The position numbers and the translations under genes were made by a program. Positions 35,635-48,455 of a stretch of DNA of 64,000 nucleotides are shown here, piece by piece. Source of the stretch: Boswellia sacra (lineage: Eukaryota; Streptophyta; Magnoliopsida; Sapindales; Burseraceae); NCBI GenBank assembly GCA_013180625.2, contig SNVD02013093.1:310001-374000 (forward strand). Reading direction: 5' to 3'. Position 1 is the first letter of the stretch. Each line of letters starts with the position of its first letter. The notes below the pieces were generated by a model. The model searched no databases, was not told the DNA's origin, and saw only the letters and a program-made list of their open reading frames with translations.

Positions 35635-38600
35635 ACACACACACACTCACGCATATATTTTGGTATCTGAATATATGTATATTGGAATGAGAGTTGGACT
35701 TTTAGGAGTTAAAAAAGTAGAGTGGAGAAGGATTTGGTGATAGATGAAGAGGTTTGCTGAAAGAAGGAAAGATATATCATTTAAAGAGAAAAAAAAAAAA
35801 GGCTTTTAGAAGATAAAGTGGTAAGACATTTTTCCTCAAATAAAAACCATTTTTATTTTTTAATTTAGGAAAAAATCGTAATTTTACTGGTATTGGAAAA
35901 GAAAATGATGTAATCATCTTAACTTACAATTATATGTCTTTAACTCAAGACAATTGGTCTCTTATTGCATTTTTTAAAAAATTAATTAATAAATTTATTT
36001 TTTTAGATCTAGAATCCGCCGACCATTTTCTTGTTCGTTGTGTATTAAATTGGAAGAAACTACCACACTTACAAGTTTAGTACCCAGGAAACTTGTGGCA
36101 TACATTTGTCCTTAGTACATGGATCTAAGACGGTTTGGTCCCATGGCTTCACTGATGAGATCAAGGGCTTTTACCACTAAATCCAATTCTTGGGATTAAA
36201 CAGCCTTTTGGTTCCTAACTGATTTTGATATTCATTAGTGGTACTTTTGGGATGAGGATTGTTTGATAACCTAGAATTCGCCTATTTTCCCCATACTTGA
36301 TTTTTTATGCAACCATTACTAAAATTTAACATTCCTATTTCTACCATGCATACTTTCCAAATCCCAAAAATAACCCTGTCTGTACATTGACAAGCATTTT
36401 TTGTCATTTTTTTTCTCCATTCCACTTATTTCATTTTATGATGCCCTATCATAAAAATTTCATCGATCTTAAAGAATCATACATAAACAAAAGAGATCCC
36501 TGTGCATAAAAAGAGGTGAATGAACTTCAATGGGGAATTGTAAGCGTTTGATTACTCTTCTCTGTAAATAATTTTTTTTTTTTTTTGAATCCAATAGAAT
36601 TTGTCATGCTCTTCACTTTTTCACTGAGTTATGCTTTAATTCTGTAAATAACAAAAAGAGGAAAAGAAAAAAGAAACTAATAGTTATATACGTCCATACA
36701 CAAGAATAATCAACAAAGTGTTGAACAAGAAAAAAATGATGTTATTTTTTTTTGGATTTTAAAAATAATATGTCCATACACAAGAATATATATATCTTTT
36801 AAATTTTCTCGTTATCATGACTGTAGAGTCTGGGACTAGCCCCAATTGAGAACTTGTTGAAAGATAAAGGTTGAAGGATTTTTGGGAAATTAAGGATAAA
36901 AAGAAAGAAGCAAGAGTTTAAGGGTTTAAATCCCCTTGGGACCACCTGCTTGAGATATTATACTCCACATGCTTTCTGGCTCCCAATGTTGGAGGTCTAT
37001 GAATAACCTTAGTTTAAAACTCAGTGGATTCTCTGGGGAGGTTGGAGGATTTTCAGGTATAAATAAATGTAGTTTCAATTAAGAACATTTTAGTACCATA
37101 AAATTTTACATGTATATGGTATTTTTACGGGTGCATTTAGATATACCTGTTATCTGTGAAGATACTTTCCTGTCTCTTGTTTTATTATCTCTGCATTGTT
37201 TGATGGCTTCCTTACTTGTGTACTTTTAGGAGAAAAGGCAAGAAGAGGAGGAAGCAAAGGCACAACAAGATATGCAACTCAATCAGGAGGCTTTTCATGC
37301 CAACATGGCTAGGAATTTAAGCAGTGAAGTATGTCATTAAATTACTGCTTTCTAATTTTGTACAATATAACTCGTATTATTTCCCAAATTTAGACTGAGC
37401 TTAGATAACGACGAAGGAGCTTAATTCTAGAACTGTAAATTATAGAAAACCTATCATGGAAGAGTGTTCTTGAGATTATTGATGAAGCTTCTCTGACGTT
37501 AAGTTTGATAAAAATGTCTTATGATCACAACTGTTTCTGACAGTTATTTACTCTGATATGTGTGGTAGACCTTGGGAAATCCTTTGTTAGTTATAAGATT
37601 TTTTGCTATTAATTTAGGTCCCTCTCAGTTGGTGGATTGCATTCTAGGTTGTGGTGCTTTATGGCATTTTAGGAAGGTCTTTGCTCAAATGGTGCTCAAG
37701 TCTTAATAGAGGTGGAGAGATGGGTAGCCATGTGTCTTGATCTCCCGGGTTCTAGGAAAGCAGGTAATATAGTGGGACTCACCATGCATTGTTGGACAAA
37801 AAATTCTTAACAGAGGTGTAGAGATGGGTAGCCATGTGTCTTGATCTCCCGGGTTCTAGGAAAGCAGGTAATATAGTGGGACTCACCATGCATTGTTGGA
37901 CCAATTCTTATCCATTTAATAAAGCCCAACTTGTTTTGGAATCCATCTGGGATGTCTGCAAACTTTTTAACTTTTTGATTTATATTTTGTCCAATAATAT
38001 AGCCTTCCAACACTTCAATTTTGAAGTGACATAAAATTGAGATTTGATTTTGGATGAATTTTATTGAAAAACCTGGGCTGTTAACTCTAGCTAGCTATCA
38101 TGTGGATCACAAGCTCACATCTTAGCCATCAGATGAGAAGGTTGTCGGTTTTCTCAGTTAAAGTTATATGGGAAAAACGCTTGACCTTTACTCCTTTGCA
38201 TTGTCCTTACTGTTTGAATCGTCTAGCAGTCTTACTAGAATCTTCAGACTGCAACCTCCTACCTTATGAGTCTATCTCCAACTCTTTGTTTCTCCATAGA
38301 AATGGGTGCCATTTGAGGAACAACCTAGAGTAAGGTCCCGCTAGCAGCAAAATCTGGAAAATAGCTATACAAGATTGTAGTTGAGCCCAGCAACCTAAAT
38401 ATAATAGCCCTGACAAGAAACAGGGAAAATTTCCCCAAAATATCTCTTACATTGTTGAGGAAAGACTTCATAAATACTAAGGGGTTACCCAAGTCTCAAG
38501 GCATGCATGCATGCTAAACAAAATTACTTGGTGCAGAAATTACACTTATAAGACGTTTTAGCTGATTGAAGCATCAAAGAGGGCCCACTGGTAAACTTTT

Positions 38601-41267
38601 CAGTTTGCTCTCATGGTAGTCTTTCTCTGACTCTATAACCCCATGGCTTTTGTTATCTAAGCTCAGGCCAAGTTTGGGCATGAACAATTTGGTAGCAAGC
38701 TTTTTGTAATTTTATGAACTGCTTGAACTTTTATTAAATTACCTTGTAAGGTTAAAAGTTTAGTCATTATGTAAAGTGTACTCTACAGAATGTCCAACAA
38801 CAAAAATTTATCAGTATTCAGCTTTATGATGTCATTTACATACGAGGAGTACTGGCAAGTATTCTAGCAAAAGTTAGGCTTATATGGGTTTCTACCTTTT
38901 GCCTTAACATCATAATTTTGAAATGTTCTCAGCTTAATGAAGTTGATATGCAATTGGAGAAACTCAGAGAAATGGTGGTTCAGAAGTGCAGGTTGGTAAA
39001 ACAACCCATGTTAAATGCAACTTTTATATTCAAATTGATTGCTTTGGATGACATTAGGTAAGAGAAATAGGAAAGGGCTATCCTTAACTCTCTTGTCCTG
39101 TGTGTGTATATACCCAGAAATGCCACGACCTTTTCACTTGTTCATTGAGTTTTAAACTTGTTGCTGAGTGGGTGGGCCTAGGGGTATTTGAACCCTTGTC
39201 ATCATCATATTTGCTAAATATATGTAACCATACTAGGTTCTTTATACGCACTCGTGTCAGTGACCCTGAATTTATTGCATTGATATTTTAACCAATGTAG
39301 CTATGCAGGTGTAGTCCTAATAAGTTGTGCATAAATTACTTAAAATCTATTTGAGGTAAAGAGTCTTACAAAATTTACAGAAGTGCAAATCTGTTCATAA
39401 GCATCTCCAAACTGTCATCACAAAACAAAACTTTCCAGTTTCAATCCCTTATTCCTGAGCCAATATGCACCTGCACATGATTTTTCAATTTCTCTTCTAA
39501 GACATATACTGAACACATTTCATTATTTCATTTCCAAGAGCAAATCAACTCATTCTTTTTTGCATAGATCATTCAGCCAGTGATTCTAACTACAACTATG
39601 TGTAACACATGCTACTAACACTACCATGGCAAGCTCGTGTAACGCATGCTTCTACTAACACTGCCATGGCACCCGCCACTTTTATCTTTGTAACCTTTCG
39701 AACATTCAAGGCTGTGTAAACCATAGCCTCCAATTTGCTAAGTCATCCAGTATGCATTTTGGAGCCAGAGATGAGATTTCCGGTTCAAATTCAATATGGA
39801 AGTGACGAAAGTGGTTTAACACAATGGATAAAAAGAGAATTTAATTGGCTGTACGAGTAAGATTTCAGTGTCTGGAAAATTTGGTAGAACTTGATTTGGA
39901 GTAATTTGGATTATAATGGTCTGTTTCTTGGATTTGCTGCTTTGGTTTGACGAAGAGGAGATAACCATGGTGAGAGAATCATGTAGGGGGAAGAGGGGAA
40001 GACAGAAAAGAGAGGAAGACGGTCACAAACCTTAAAAGACAGAACCCTTAAAAGTTCTAGTATTGTATTTGTATGTTTTTTATAATAATATAAAGAGTTC
40101 AAGACAGCTCCCTTTTCTTCATTAGTTTGAACCGGGAAGGGGTTGTAGGCTGGGCTGATCTTTAGTTTGTAGTTGAATAATCCTTCTTTCTTTCTAGGAA
40201 AGTGTTTTGATCGTGGTGTCTACTTTTGTATAGATATTTTTCCTAATCTTCTTCGGGATAGTTTTTGATGTCCTTGTGGAGTTCTAGTTCATATTTTATA
40301 ACTCTTTTTCCTACTTTTAATGATACTCTATTGTTCTTTATGGTTTTTGAAAATTGTACAATCATGCGGGGGTTAACATTTGTCACAGCTTTTATCATTT
40401 AGGATTTTGAGGAATTAAAGCAGAAAATGACCGTCTTTCCAGATTTGAAACATTTTCTAGCATTTTCCAAGGGCTAAATTCATATTTCTAAAACTTTGCA
40501 TTTTCCATCAGTTCGTGTATTGTGTACCTGACAGCAGCATGAAAAATGAAGTTTGCATCAGTTCGTGTATTGGCTCTATCATAACTCAAAATTAATTTCT
40601 TAAATATATTTAATTTGTACACTTCGTATGAGCATCATTGGATGCATAACAATTCTTTGATATTGCTTTTTGCATGCATTCTGTGCTGTTAATTACTTAT
40701 GCTGGTATATTCTTATTCAATCAATGCTATGTGTGGTTGCCCAATTTCAGAAAAATGTCAACTGAAGAGAAGAAAAACCTCGGGACAGCTCTCACTAGAT
40801 TATCTCCTGAAGATCTTGGCAAGGCACTGGATATAGTTGCCGACAGTAACCCAAGCTTCCAAGCTACAGCACAAGAAGTGAACCTAGACATGGATGCTCA
40901 GGTCAGCATTCCATATTGCACATGAAAGTGTTGTCTAAAATTGTCATTTTCTTTGTGAAAGATCATATTTCCTACATTTACGATTATTTTATTGTAATTA
41001 TTATTATTGTTATTTTGTTAAAATCAACAGAGCGAGTCAACATTATGGAGATTAAAGGTTTTTGTACAAGAAGCACTGAGAGTTGCAGGCAGGAGTTCTG
41101 GAGATACTGGTTGCAACAACAGTGATGATGGTAACAACAACGACAATGACAACAACAGCAACAAAAAGAACAATAACAAGAACAATGCGAAACGAAGAAA
41201 AGAGATTTGTGATACACTTACCAAGGCTGCAGTAAAAAGGACTAAGAAGCTGCCCCCTAATGCATGA
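31551..41267 (+). CDS. GTE1/GTE6-like bromodomain-NET protein, eight coding exons
   Basis: Predicted 396-residue protein of the plant GTE (BET-type) family, nuclear readers of acetylated histones; Arabidopsis GTE1/IMB1 and GTE6 are the closest types I recognise. Coding exons: 31551-31676, 33019-33234, 34799-34876, 35219-35443, 37230-37328, 38933-38991, 40751-40901 and 41031-41267; all phases join cleanly. A non-coding exon probably ends at 31219. Domains: N-terminal coiled coil (about 30-115); bromodomain (about 110-210) with the WPF shelf, LGLHDYYEVI.KPMD and acetyl-lysine Asn in KYND; an acidic/Gln-rich helix; an NET domain (STEEKKNLGTALTRLSPEDL...); then an Asn/Asp/Lys-rich low-complexity tail and a basic KRRKEICD end. 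The intron after exon 2 has a GC donor. Its 5' part was duplicated upstream at 23150. Confidence 0.93.
33235..34798 (+). other. GC-AG intron of GTE
   Basis: Exon 2 ends CGCCAG and the intron begins GCAAGC, the typical context of the minor GC donor class; the acceptor is GATGTCTCAG. Joining here gives ...FRQ|ITQHKW..., the expected family sequence. No GT near the exon end preserves the frame and this junction. Confidence 0.8.
34251..34470 (+). repeat. tRNA-like / SINE-like fragment in GTE intron 2
   Basis: A locally GC-rich block with the polymerase III B-box-like word GGTTCGAATCC (about 34433-34443). No convincing A box, tail or target duplication could be defined. It could be a SINE remnant or a decayed tRNA-derived sequence. 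Confidence 0.4.
35604..35646. repeat. (TG)n-(CA)n microsatellite in GTE intron 4
   Basis: A TG run changes at TA to an AC run, making the whole an imperfect palindrome able to fold back on itself. Confidence 0.9.
37701..37902. repeat. 104-bp tandem duplication in GTE intron 5
   Basis: Two adjacent copies offset by 104 bp (37701 and 37805), differing at very few bases over about 97 bp; both contain CTTGATCTCCCGGGTTCTAG. The near identity means the duplication is recent. Confidence 0.92.
39600..39671. repeat. Short tandem duplication in GTE intron 6
   Basis: Two copies of about 33 bp, GTGTAACRCATG...ACTAACACTRCCATGGC, at 39600-39630 and 39638-39671. The second has a 3-bp insertion. Confidence 0.8.
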
Positions 41268-42857
41268 CCTACCATTGCAGCATGTCTATTTTTCTTGTAT
41301 GGTTTGTCCAATTGCTGAATGTCAGATAATTATAATCTTGTGCAGATTCTAAACATCGCTATCACTCTGTAAATCCCCTCATTGCAGAGCTTTTTGACAA
41401 TTTTATAAGCTTGTCAATCTTCAATTTCACTCTTCACCTAAGATATATTGGTGGTCTAGATGTGCTTGCCATGCACCTATTCATTTAAACATGTTTCCCA
41501 GATTTGGGATTTCTGGGCGCCTGTAATTCCTCCACTGCCTTCTAGTGGCATCTTTCATTGAAAATATAGAGAGGATTGTGTCCATGCCTGAGAATGGCAG
41601 TTGCAGTAAGTATTCCCTTGATGTTGCTTTAATAAATGAATCGTGTGTAGCAGATTTCTGTATTAGCTAGAGAAACTCAGAACTTGGATGATTAGATATT
41701 CATGAAGATTAAGATAAAAGAACAACATATTAAACACTATATTTAATTTCAGATATTCTTCTTTAATATTATTTAAAGGTCAAACATATCAAAATTACTC
41801 AACTAATAATGATATTATCCATACTCATACATTATTTAACATACATTTTCCACATATCAGAGAAGGACGTGGAAACAAAGCAGACATAGGCTGTTTACAA
41901 AACAAAATTGTTCGAGTATTTTATCTTAAAAGATGAAAGAAATATGTGATAAAATTTTAAAATGATACTAAGTAAATTTGATCTTACAACTTAAAGAATT
42001 ATTTTCTTAGTTATTAACATTAACTTTCTAAAATGATAACATAACATCTATTGTCAGCCATTTATAACTGCTTAAAATGTGCGCACCCTTAACATATATA
42101 AACCATAATTCAAATGCAGTTATTTAATTAACTTCGGCATATAATTCCTGTTTTCATTCCTTAAATACAAAACGGTCTACGAGTCCAATGAGCTTAATCC
42201 AATTCCTAAACAAAAAAAGATAAAATGATAATGAATGACGAAATCTGAGATCTCCATCAGTCCAAACCTCCTCTGACAGTAAGAATGTTCTGCAAAATGG
42301 AAGAGACAAAATCGAGCCGCCAACTAGTTCAAACAAGCATGCATGCATAATATGTATAAATAATAATAAAAAAATTAATAGGATATAATTATGAGTGTGG
42401 AAGCCTCAATTCAGAATATATAATTATTGATGCACATATTCAATTGAGGTTAGAAAAAGAAAAATATGTAGTGAATTCTAACATTTAACATTATGTGTGC
42501 TCTTGATGATTAATGTAAATCATAAATGTAAAGTGGTAAACTTAACATTAATATTTAATCTTCTAATAGCTACAGGATTAGTAGCCAATGTTATAAGGGC
42601 CCTCGTCGCAATTTGCTTTAACTGCATATTTAACTACGAAATATTTGTATATATGATACTAATATAATGTCAAAATAATTAAAATGGCCATGGTTAATTT
42701 GGAAGGTTCTTTTGAAAAATGGTCTAATGAAGTTCAATTAAATTGGACAAAGAAACTCTATTCTTCATCGCCACATGCAGAATAGCAATCAATGGAAGAA
42801 GTACAGAGCTACCTTTTATTGGACCGGCGGTGGTATGGCGTCCGATGCAGGAGTCAA
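41268..42857. other. GTE 3' flank and intergenic DNA
   Basis: The first few hundred bases probably include the GTE 3' UTR. The rest is AT-rich with no gene recognised. Confidence 0.5.
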
Positions 42858-44420
42858 TTAAGTTGTGGGTTTTGCCTCATAGTAAGCCAAAATTGTGTAA
42901 ACCGTTTGCAGAATAGTCACAGCAAGTGCTATGGTGGCTCCAACCAAAGCAATCACACTCCAAGGGCTTTCAAAATATTTGTTTTTAAGTTGAGCCATCC
43001 AGGCATTGTACTTTTTCCCGCAGTGCTTGTGGATTTCTTCTGTGATATCACAATAGCTGTCATCAAAAGGTAAAGGCATGTCGTCAATCCTTATCTCCTT
43101 GAAGAGTTTAACTACGTCTTCATCGCTGTCAAATATATGCGTGAGTATTCCAGTGTCGCGCAACTCCTTCACATCTTCTGCTCGAATTATGAGTGACTGA
43201 AGGAACTGAATATAAGTGGAGACCTCAAACTTATTGTCATCACAATCTAAAGACAATACATAAGCTACCAAGTTTAAAAACTTGAAAATTGTTAATTTAT
43301 TCACTCGGATGGAGGGTAGCTTTAATGTTCCATAACTGAAATTAATGTCTGTGAAATAACATTTACCACTGGACTTCAACTTAATCCCTGCTTCTTTAGG
43401 CTCCCCAACATTATGCATGGAGGTCAAATTCAAGATCGGAGTATCCGGCAGGAAATAAAGTAGCACAAAGATGAGGTACCCTAGAATACCAGATACCATT
43501 TCTAACACTTGCATCTTGTACGGCTTAAGTTCCCGCACAATGAAGCTGGATTTTTTTTGAGACGAAGCTGATCGGATTAAACTTGTCCGCATCAGATCGA
43601 GAAGATGAGAGGGTTCTTTTGGTGGTAGCTGCACCTGCACCAGCTTATCTGGATCCTCTACTCCATTGTACGATACAACAGCGATGAACATTTTGATTGC
43701 TTCCATCAGCTCCTCAGTACTGTTTTTATTTGCATCTACTAACAACTTGAGAACTCTATAGGGAAGTTGGTTCTCCAACAGCAACAAATCCATTGTAAAT
43801 TCGACGCCTCCATTGACACCTTCAATAATTTCCAATTCCTTTGACTTGAGAATTTCCATTTTGTTAAACCCCCAAACATAGTACCTAGAATAGATGTAAA
43901 GCAGCACTACACATCCATCTATAAGAAACATCCAGGCAAGCTCATCATCATTATAGGATTGTGTTGCATCCAACTCATAGCACTTTCTCAAATCCTCTAT
44001 CTCCCCTATAATATCGAGATATAGCTGTTCCTTGTTGATGCTATGTATTGTTATGAACTTGGCAGCTAATTTAAGCTTCATCTCTTGCGTCGCTTTGAGA
44101 TTTGTTTTTTAATGGTGGTAAGGACCAATTGAAACCACCCTTGGGTCAAAGTACTTGTTAAAATTCTGATAGTTGCGCATGGCATCGAAAACCTTTGGTA
44201 TACTTGGTTTGATATTTGACTCTTCATTGCCTGCCTTATCATCTGTTAACAGATTCTCCAAAGATTTGAGATTCCCCTTAGCTTTATTGCTCAGCTCTTT
44301 GCTCTTTTTAACAATTATTTGGTCAATTCCTTTGCTTGTTTCACCAGCTTGTTCTTCAATCCTACTCTTTTCCGTTCGTCCCTCCTCCATGGAAACCATT
44401 TCAAGATCGTTTCCAGACAT
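42858..44420 (-). pseudogene. DUF247 protein gene with one internal stop
   Basis: A single minus-strand frame of 521 codons with one in-frame TAA (44109-44111). DUF247 proteins are plant membrane-associated proteins of mostly unknown role; some act in grass self-incompatibility. Seen: N-terminal acidic/basic region, the family motif VVSIGPYHH at codons about 95-103 directly before the stop, then after it MKLKLAAKF, family segments LLLENQLPYRVLKLL and DEDVVKLF, and a C-terminal membrane segment (WSVIALVGATIALAVTILQTV). No splice signals remove the stop. Either this is a young pseudogene or null allele, or translation begins at the ATG at 44081 to give a 407-residue protein lacking the signature motif. 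Otherwise the frame is full length and undamaged, so decay is recent. A partial inverted copy is at 45696. Confidence 0.88.
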
Positions 44421-45690
44421 CTTGGAATCTGCTTTTTCAAATAATTGTCTATATGAATATTGTTTTACAACAATATTTGATAATGTATAGATTCATAACA
44501 TATTAATTTAGATAACTTTTGTAGGAAGATCTAATAATTAGTCATTATATTAGGAAAAGATAATTGTCTATATTCTGGACCACAATAAAATTTTTTGTGA
44601 TTTCCAGAACTTAAACTAGCTTATTTATTAGTTTGTAACAATATAGCCGTCTTTTCAACTAGTTTGGTGTTGCCATACAAAAGAAACTATGTATCTTAGA
44701 TAAAAGAATTCACATTTGATAATAATAATAACAACACCAATAACAATAACAATAAAGAAAATTATATTTAAAGGCTCACATTATAAAACAAAAAAAGAAA
44801 AAAACAGAAGAATTTCCCTAACTTATCAAAGTGTTGTAAATAATTAACCCAATAGGTATATATAGGGTGTTTATTTTATTTCATTTATCACTTAAATCTA
44901 ATTAGGTCAAGATTTAAGTCCTCTTTTTTTTTTTTAAAGCACCTATTTTAAGCATTATTTGGAAAATGCAAATTTATCACTTATTCTAAATTAATATGAT
45001 CTCAATTAAATTTTAAATTTTTATTTCATAAATAACCTTATATATATTTTAAATAGCAGAAATTAAGAATTATATAAGTTCATGAGTAAAGAAAATTATA
45101 TTCATATTAATAATTAAAAATAAATAAATATCTGTTGTAGTTATCATGATTAAATAGTCTTCTATTTTTAAATTTATTAAAGTCTTTAATATTAAAAATT
45201 AAAAATAAAACGAGAAACCAAGAATCATATGTCAAATTTCCTCAAAGGATAACTTATGTTAACTAAAAAAATCTAAACCCATAATAAAAGACCAATTAAT
45301 TATATAATTCTAAAGTGGGCCAAAACGGGAATAAGGAACATGCATAGCCTTACAATATTTGAATTCTTCAAATGAAAAATTCAAACATTCACATTAATTA
45401 ACAATATTAGTGTTTCAAAGCGATAGATCTGAACCTCAAGGTAGTCACAGTAAGCGAACCAGATCGCACTTCAGGTATTACGGCAGTGCCTGCAACATAA
45501 AAAAAAAATCAATAAATATAATTGAGTGTCTAAGAAATTAAAAAAAAAAAAGGAAATCTTAAGTGAAGTGAAAATCTATCAAGCAATCTATTTAAAAAAA
45601 TTAAAATAAACAAATCCCAGAAGTGAGAGAGTGAGATCGAAGAAGAGAACTAACTATGGAGCGAGTAAATAAGGAAGAGAGTGAAGAAGA
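44421..45690. other. AT-rich DNA between the two DUF247 copies
   Basis: No gene. A stretch near 44868-44930 (GGGTGTTTATTTTATTTCA...) resembles other MITE-like pieces at 47.5, 49.5 and 53.2 kb. Confidence 0.45.
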
Positions 45691-45695
45691 GAACC

Positions 45696-45985
45696 TATAG
45701 AGTTCTCAAGTTGTTAGTAGATGCAAATAAAAACAGTACTGAGGAGCTGATGGAAGCAATCAAAATGTTCATCACTGTTGTGTCGTACAATGGAGTAGAG
45801 GATCCAGCTAAGCTGGTGCAGCTACCACCAAAAGAACCCTCTCATCTTCTCGATCTGATGCGGACAAGTTTAATCCGATCATCTTCGTCTAAAAAAAAAT
45901 CCAGTTTCGATGTACAGGAACTTGAGCCGTACAAGATGCAAGTGTTACAAATGCTATCTGGTATTCTAGGGTACCTCATCTTCGT
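45696..45985 (+). pseudogene. Inverted fragment of the DUF247 gene
   Basis: About 290 bp matching the middle of the DUF247 gene (complement of about 43760-43470) at well over 90% identity, in the opposite orientation. It encodes RVLKLLVDANKNSTEELMEA... through GILGYLIFV, with a short in-frame deletion (one VQ lost) and a few substitutions. Neither family end is present, so it is a fragment. It may read through in a small frame ending at 46007 but has no family start. Confidence 0.9.
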
Positions 45986-46007
45986 AAATAAGGAAGTGAG
46001 TAAATAA

Positions 46008-47464
46008 GAATTAATTTAAATTTGAATAATATTACATTGACATCTATCTCTTCATAATTTGAGTCAGTAAAATTAGTAAAATTCTATTCGAGGCATTTGC
46101 AGAAGTGAGCAACACCTTTGTTTGAAAGACGCGACACCGAGTGAGTCGTTACCTGTCATTTTCTCTCATTCCCTCTAGTAATTCTCTTTTCACTTTGATT
46201 TCTTCTCTCGCGGGTCCCAGTTCCTGCCTCTTATTTAACTCCCACCTCCACTCTGCAACATCTTAATTGCAAATTATTTTTGTTTTAAAAACTTATATAT
46301 TAAAATAAAAATAAAAATATATTTATAAATAAATGATAAAAAATATTTAATTATACTCTTTGTACTGAAAATATATTTGATAAATAAAAATAAAAAATAA
46401 AATCAGATAAATATGAACAAAATAGCTCAAATACTTTTAAACTAATATTAAATTTTTTTAATTCATTGACATTATTTATTAACTAAATAATTATGAATTT
46501 TAATTTACATTTTAATATTTTTTATTTTAAGTGAAATATAACAGCGTTATGTAATTTTAAAAGTAGTATAAAGAATAAAATTATTTAATTCAATTATTTT
46601 TAATAAAATTTCATATTATTACATAAATTAGTTTTAAAACCAATATATTTGAAAAAGAAAGAGAAAATATTTGGTGGATTGGGATTCCCTTTAAAAAAAA
46701 AAAACAGTCCCAGAGTTTTTTGAAAATCGATAAAAGAAGAACAAAATTAGAAAAATCAAGTATTATTGCTCGTAGCTAGTGCCCAATCCTTAATCCTTTA
46801 GAAAGAGAGAGATAGCTTTTGCTATGAATTGTAGGAGAAAAAGACGAGAAAAAAAAAAAAAAAAGAAGTAGAAGAGAGATAAAGATCAATAGCTAGAGAT
46901 GCCTATTTAATAAGAGGAATATTATAATGTTTATGTCTCATTAGGAAAAAAGATGAGGAGCGTATTAAATTTTGAGGAGTTGTTCTCTTGTCACTGAATG
47001 CAGGCTTGAGCAGCTTCGTACAAAAATTTATCAGATTGCCCCTATAAATTGTATACAAAGCACAAATTTAAAACAAATGATCAATAAAATGAATAATATA
47101 TCCTTATGTTCAATGTTACAAAACTGTGCTTTAATAATACAAATTTAATTAAATTAGACATCAATTTATAGTCATTCATTCTACTTAATATAATGATTAA
47201 GATTAAATATAAAAATTTAATCCTACTATCAACCAACTCATCAACTGTCTTCATTATTGGGCTTGGCCCAATTGTAATAACTAACTACTAGCTCATCAAC
47301 TATATAAAATAGAGTAATACTACATTTATAATTAAATCATATAACAAATACCTTACAATTTGAATTTGTAAAAATTCTTTAGAGAAGTAAAAAATAAAAA
47401 TGATTAAACGAAGTTACAGAATATAATATGATAATTATATCTTTAATATGATCTTGTTAACTTA
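46008..47464. other. AT-rich intergenic DNA
   Basis: No gene or defined repeat. A purine-rich stretch (46660-46900) contains several A tracts. Confidence 0.5.
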
Positions 47465-48455
47465 GGTGGTGTTTGTTTCAATCATTTAACACTTTTTAGA
47501 TCTAAACACTTTTTAGAACTTAGTGGTTGTTTGTTTTCATCACTTAAGACTTAATAGAACTTAACACTTATTAGGACTTAATTTATGTCACTTAATAACA
47601 TGCTTGTTTACTCTTTTAAATACCTCTTATAAAAAATGTTAAGAAAATATCTTAACTTTAATATGACTTTTTTACTTTTTTACCCTTGTAATAGGAAATC
47701 CAAAATGTTTGGATTCTATTTATTACAATCTTTTAAAAGTTAAATAGTTAATAAAATTAAACTAAAATTATCAATAATTATATATTTAATATTTATTAAA
47801 TATATTTATTAAATTTTTTTAATTTCTAATTAATTTTATTTTATTTAAATTCATTCTTTTTAATCATTAACCAAAATTTCTTTAAATTAGTTATTTTAAT
47901 TAAAATTTTCTCTTTTTATTTATTTTTTCTCCATCAATTTTAAACGATTTTATCTCTAATTAAAATTTCAAAGAATATTTTTCTCTCTCCCACAAAGCCC
48001 CTCCCCTCTTTGCTATGCTATTTTCTTTCCTCTCCATGATTCTCTCTCCGGTGTTTCTTCTGTCCTTTTTTGTCACCCCATCACGTTGAAAAGTCTAGGC
48101 GGCATTGTTCACCACCCATCACAGCCGCATCATGCGATCCTCAAAGTGACACCACACCAGCCCCCTAAAACGATACTGCACCTAAGCTGAATCGAAATTC
48201 GAAATGCAACCATGATGGAGCAGCTCAAAACCATGACGAAGAGAAGAAGAAGAAAACGACGACGACGGGGATCTGAGATTGTTGAAATAATTTTGATTAT
48301 AGAATGGCAGTTTTGATATTTCTCTATTTTCAGACGTTAGGTAAAAGAAAAAGTGATAAAATTTTACTTTTTGTATTAAAATAATTTCGTCTCAAAACAA
48401 AACAATTGATTAGATCTAAATAGAATAAGATATAAGTGTATAAAACAAACAAACC
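47465..48455. mobile_element. Candidate non-autonomous hAT-like element
   Basis: The left end GGTGGTGTTTGTTT and the right end AAAACAAACAAACC are imperfect inverted repeats, a pattern common in plant hAT-type MITEs. The termini also share inverted internal words around AGATCTAAA. A GC-richer core (about 48000-48290) separates AT-rich arms. I found no clear 8-bp target duplication, so the exact ends are uncertain. Similar terminal words recur near 49500-49680 and 53246-53340. Confidence 0.5.

Noticed and set aside
41024..41311. Minus-strand Leu/Phe/Ser-rich frame resembling a membrane protein.
   Set aside because: It is the antisense of the Asn/Asp-rich last GTE exon.
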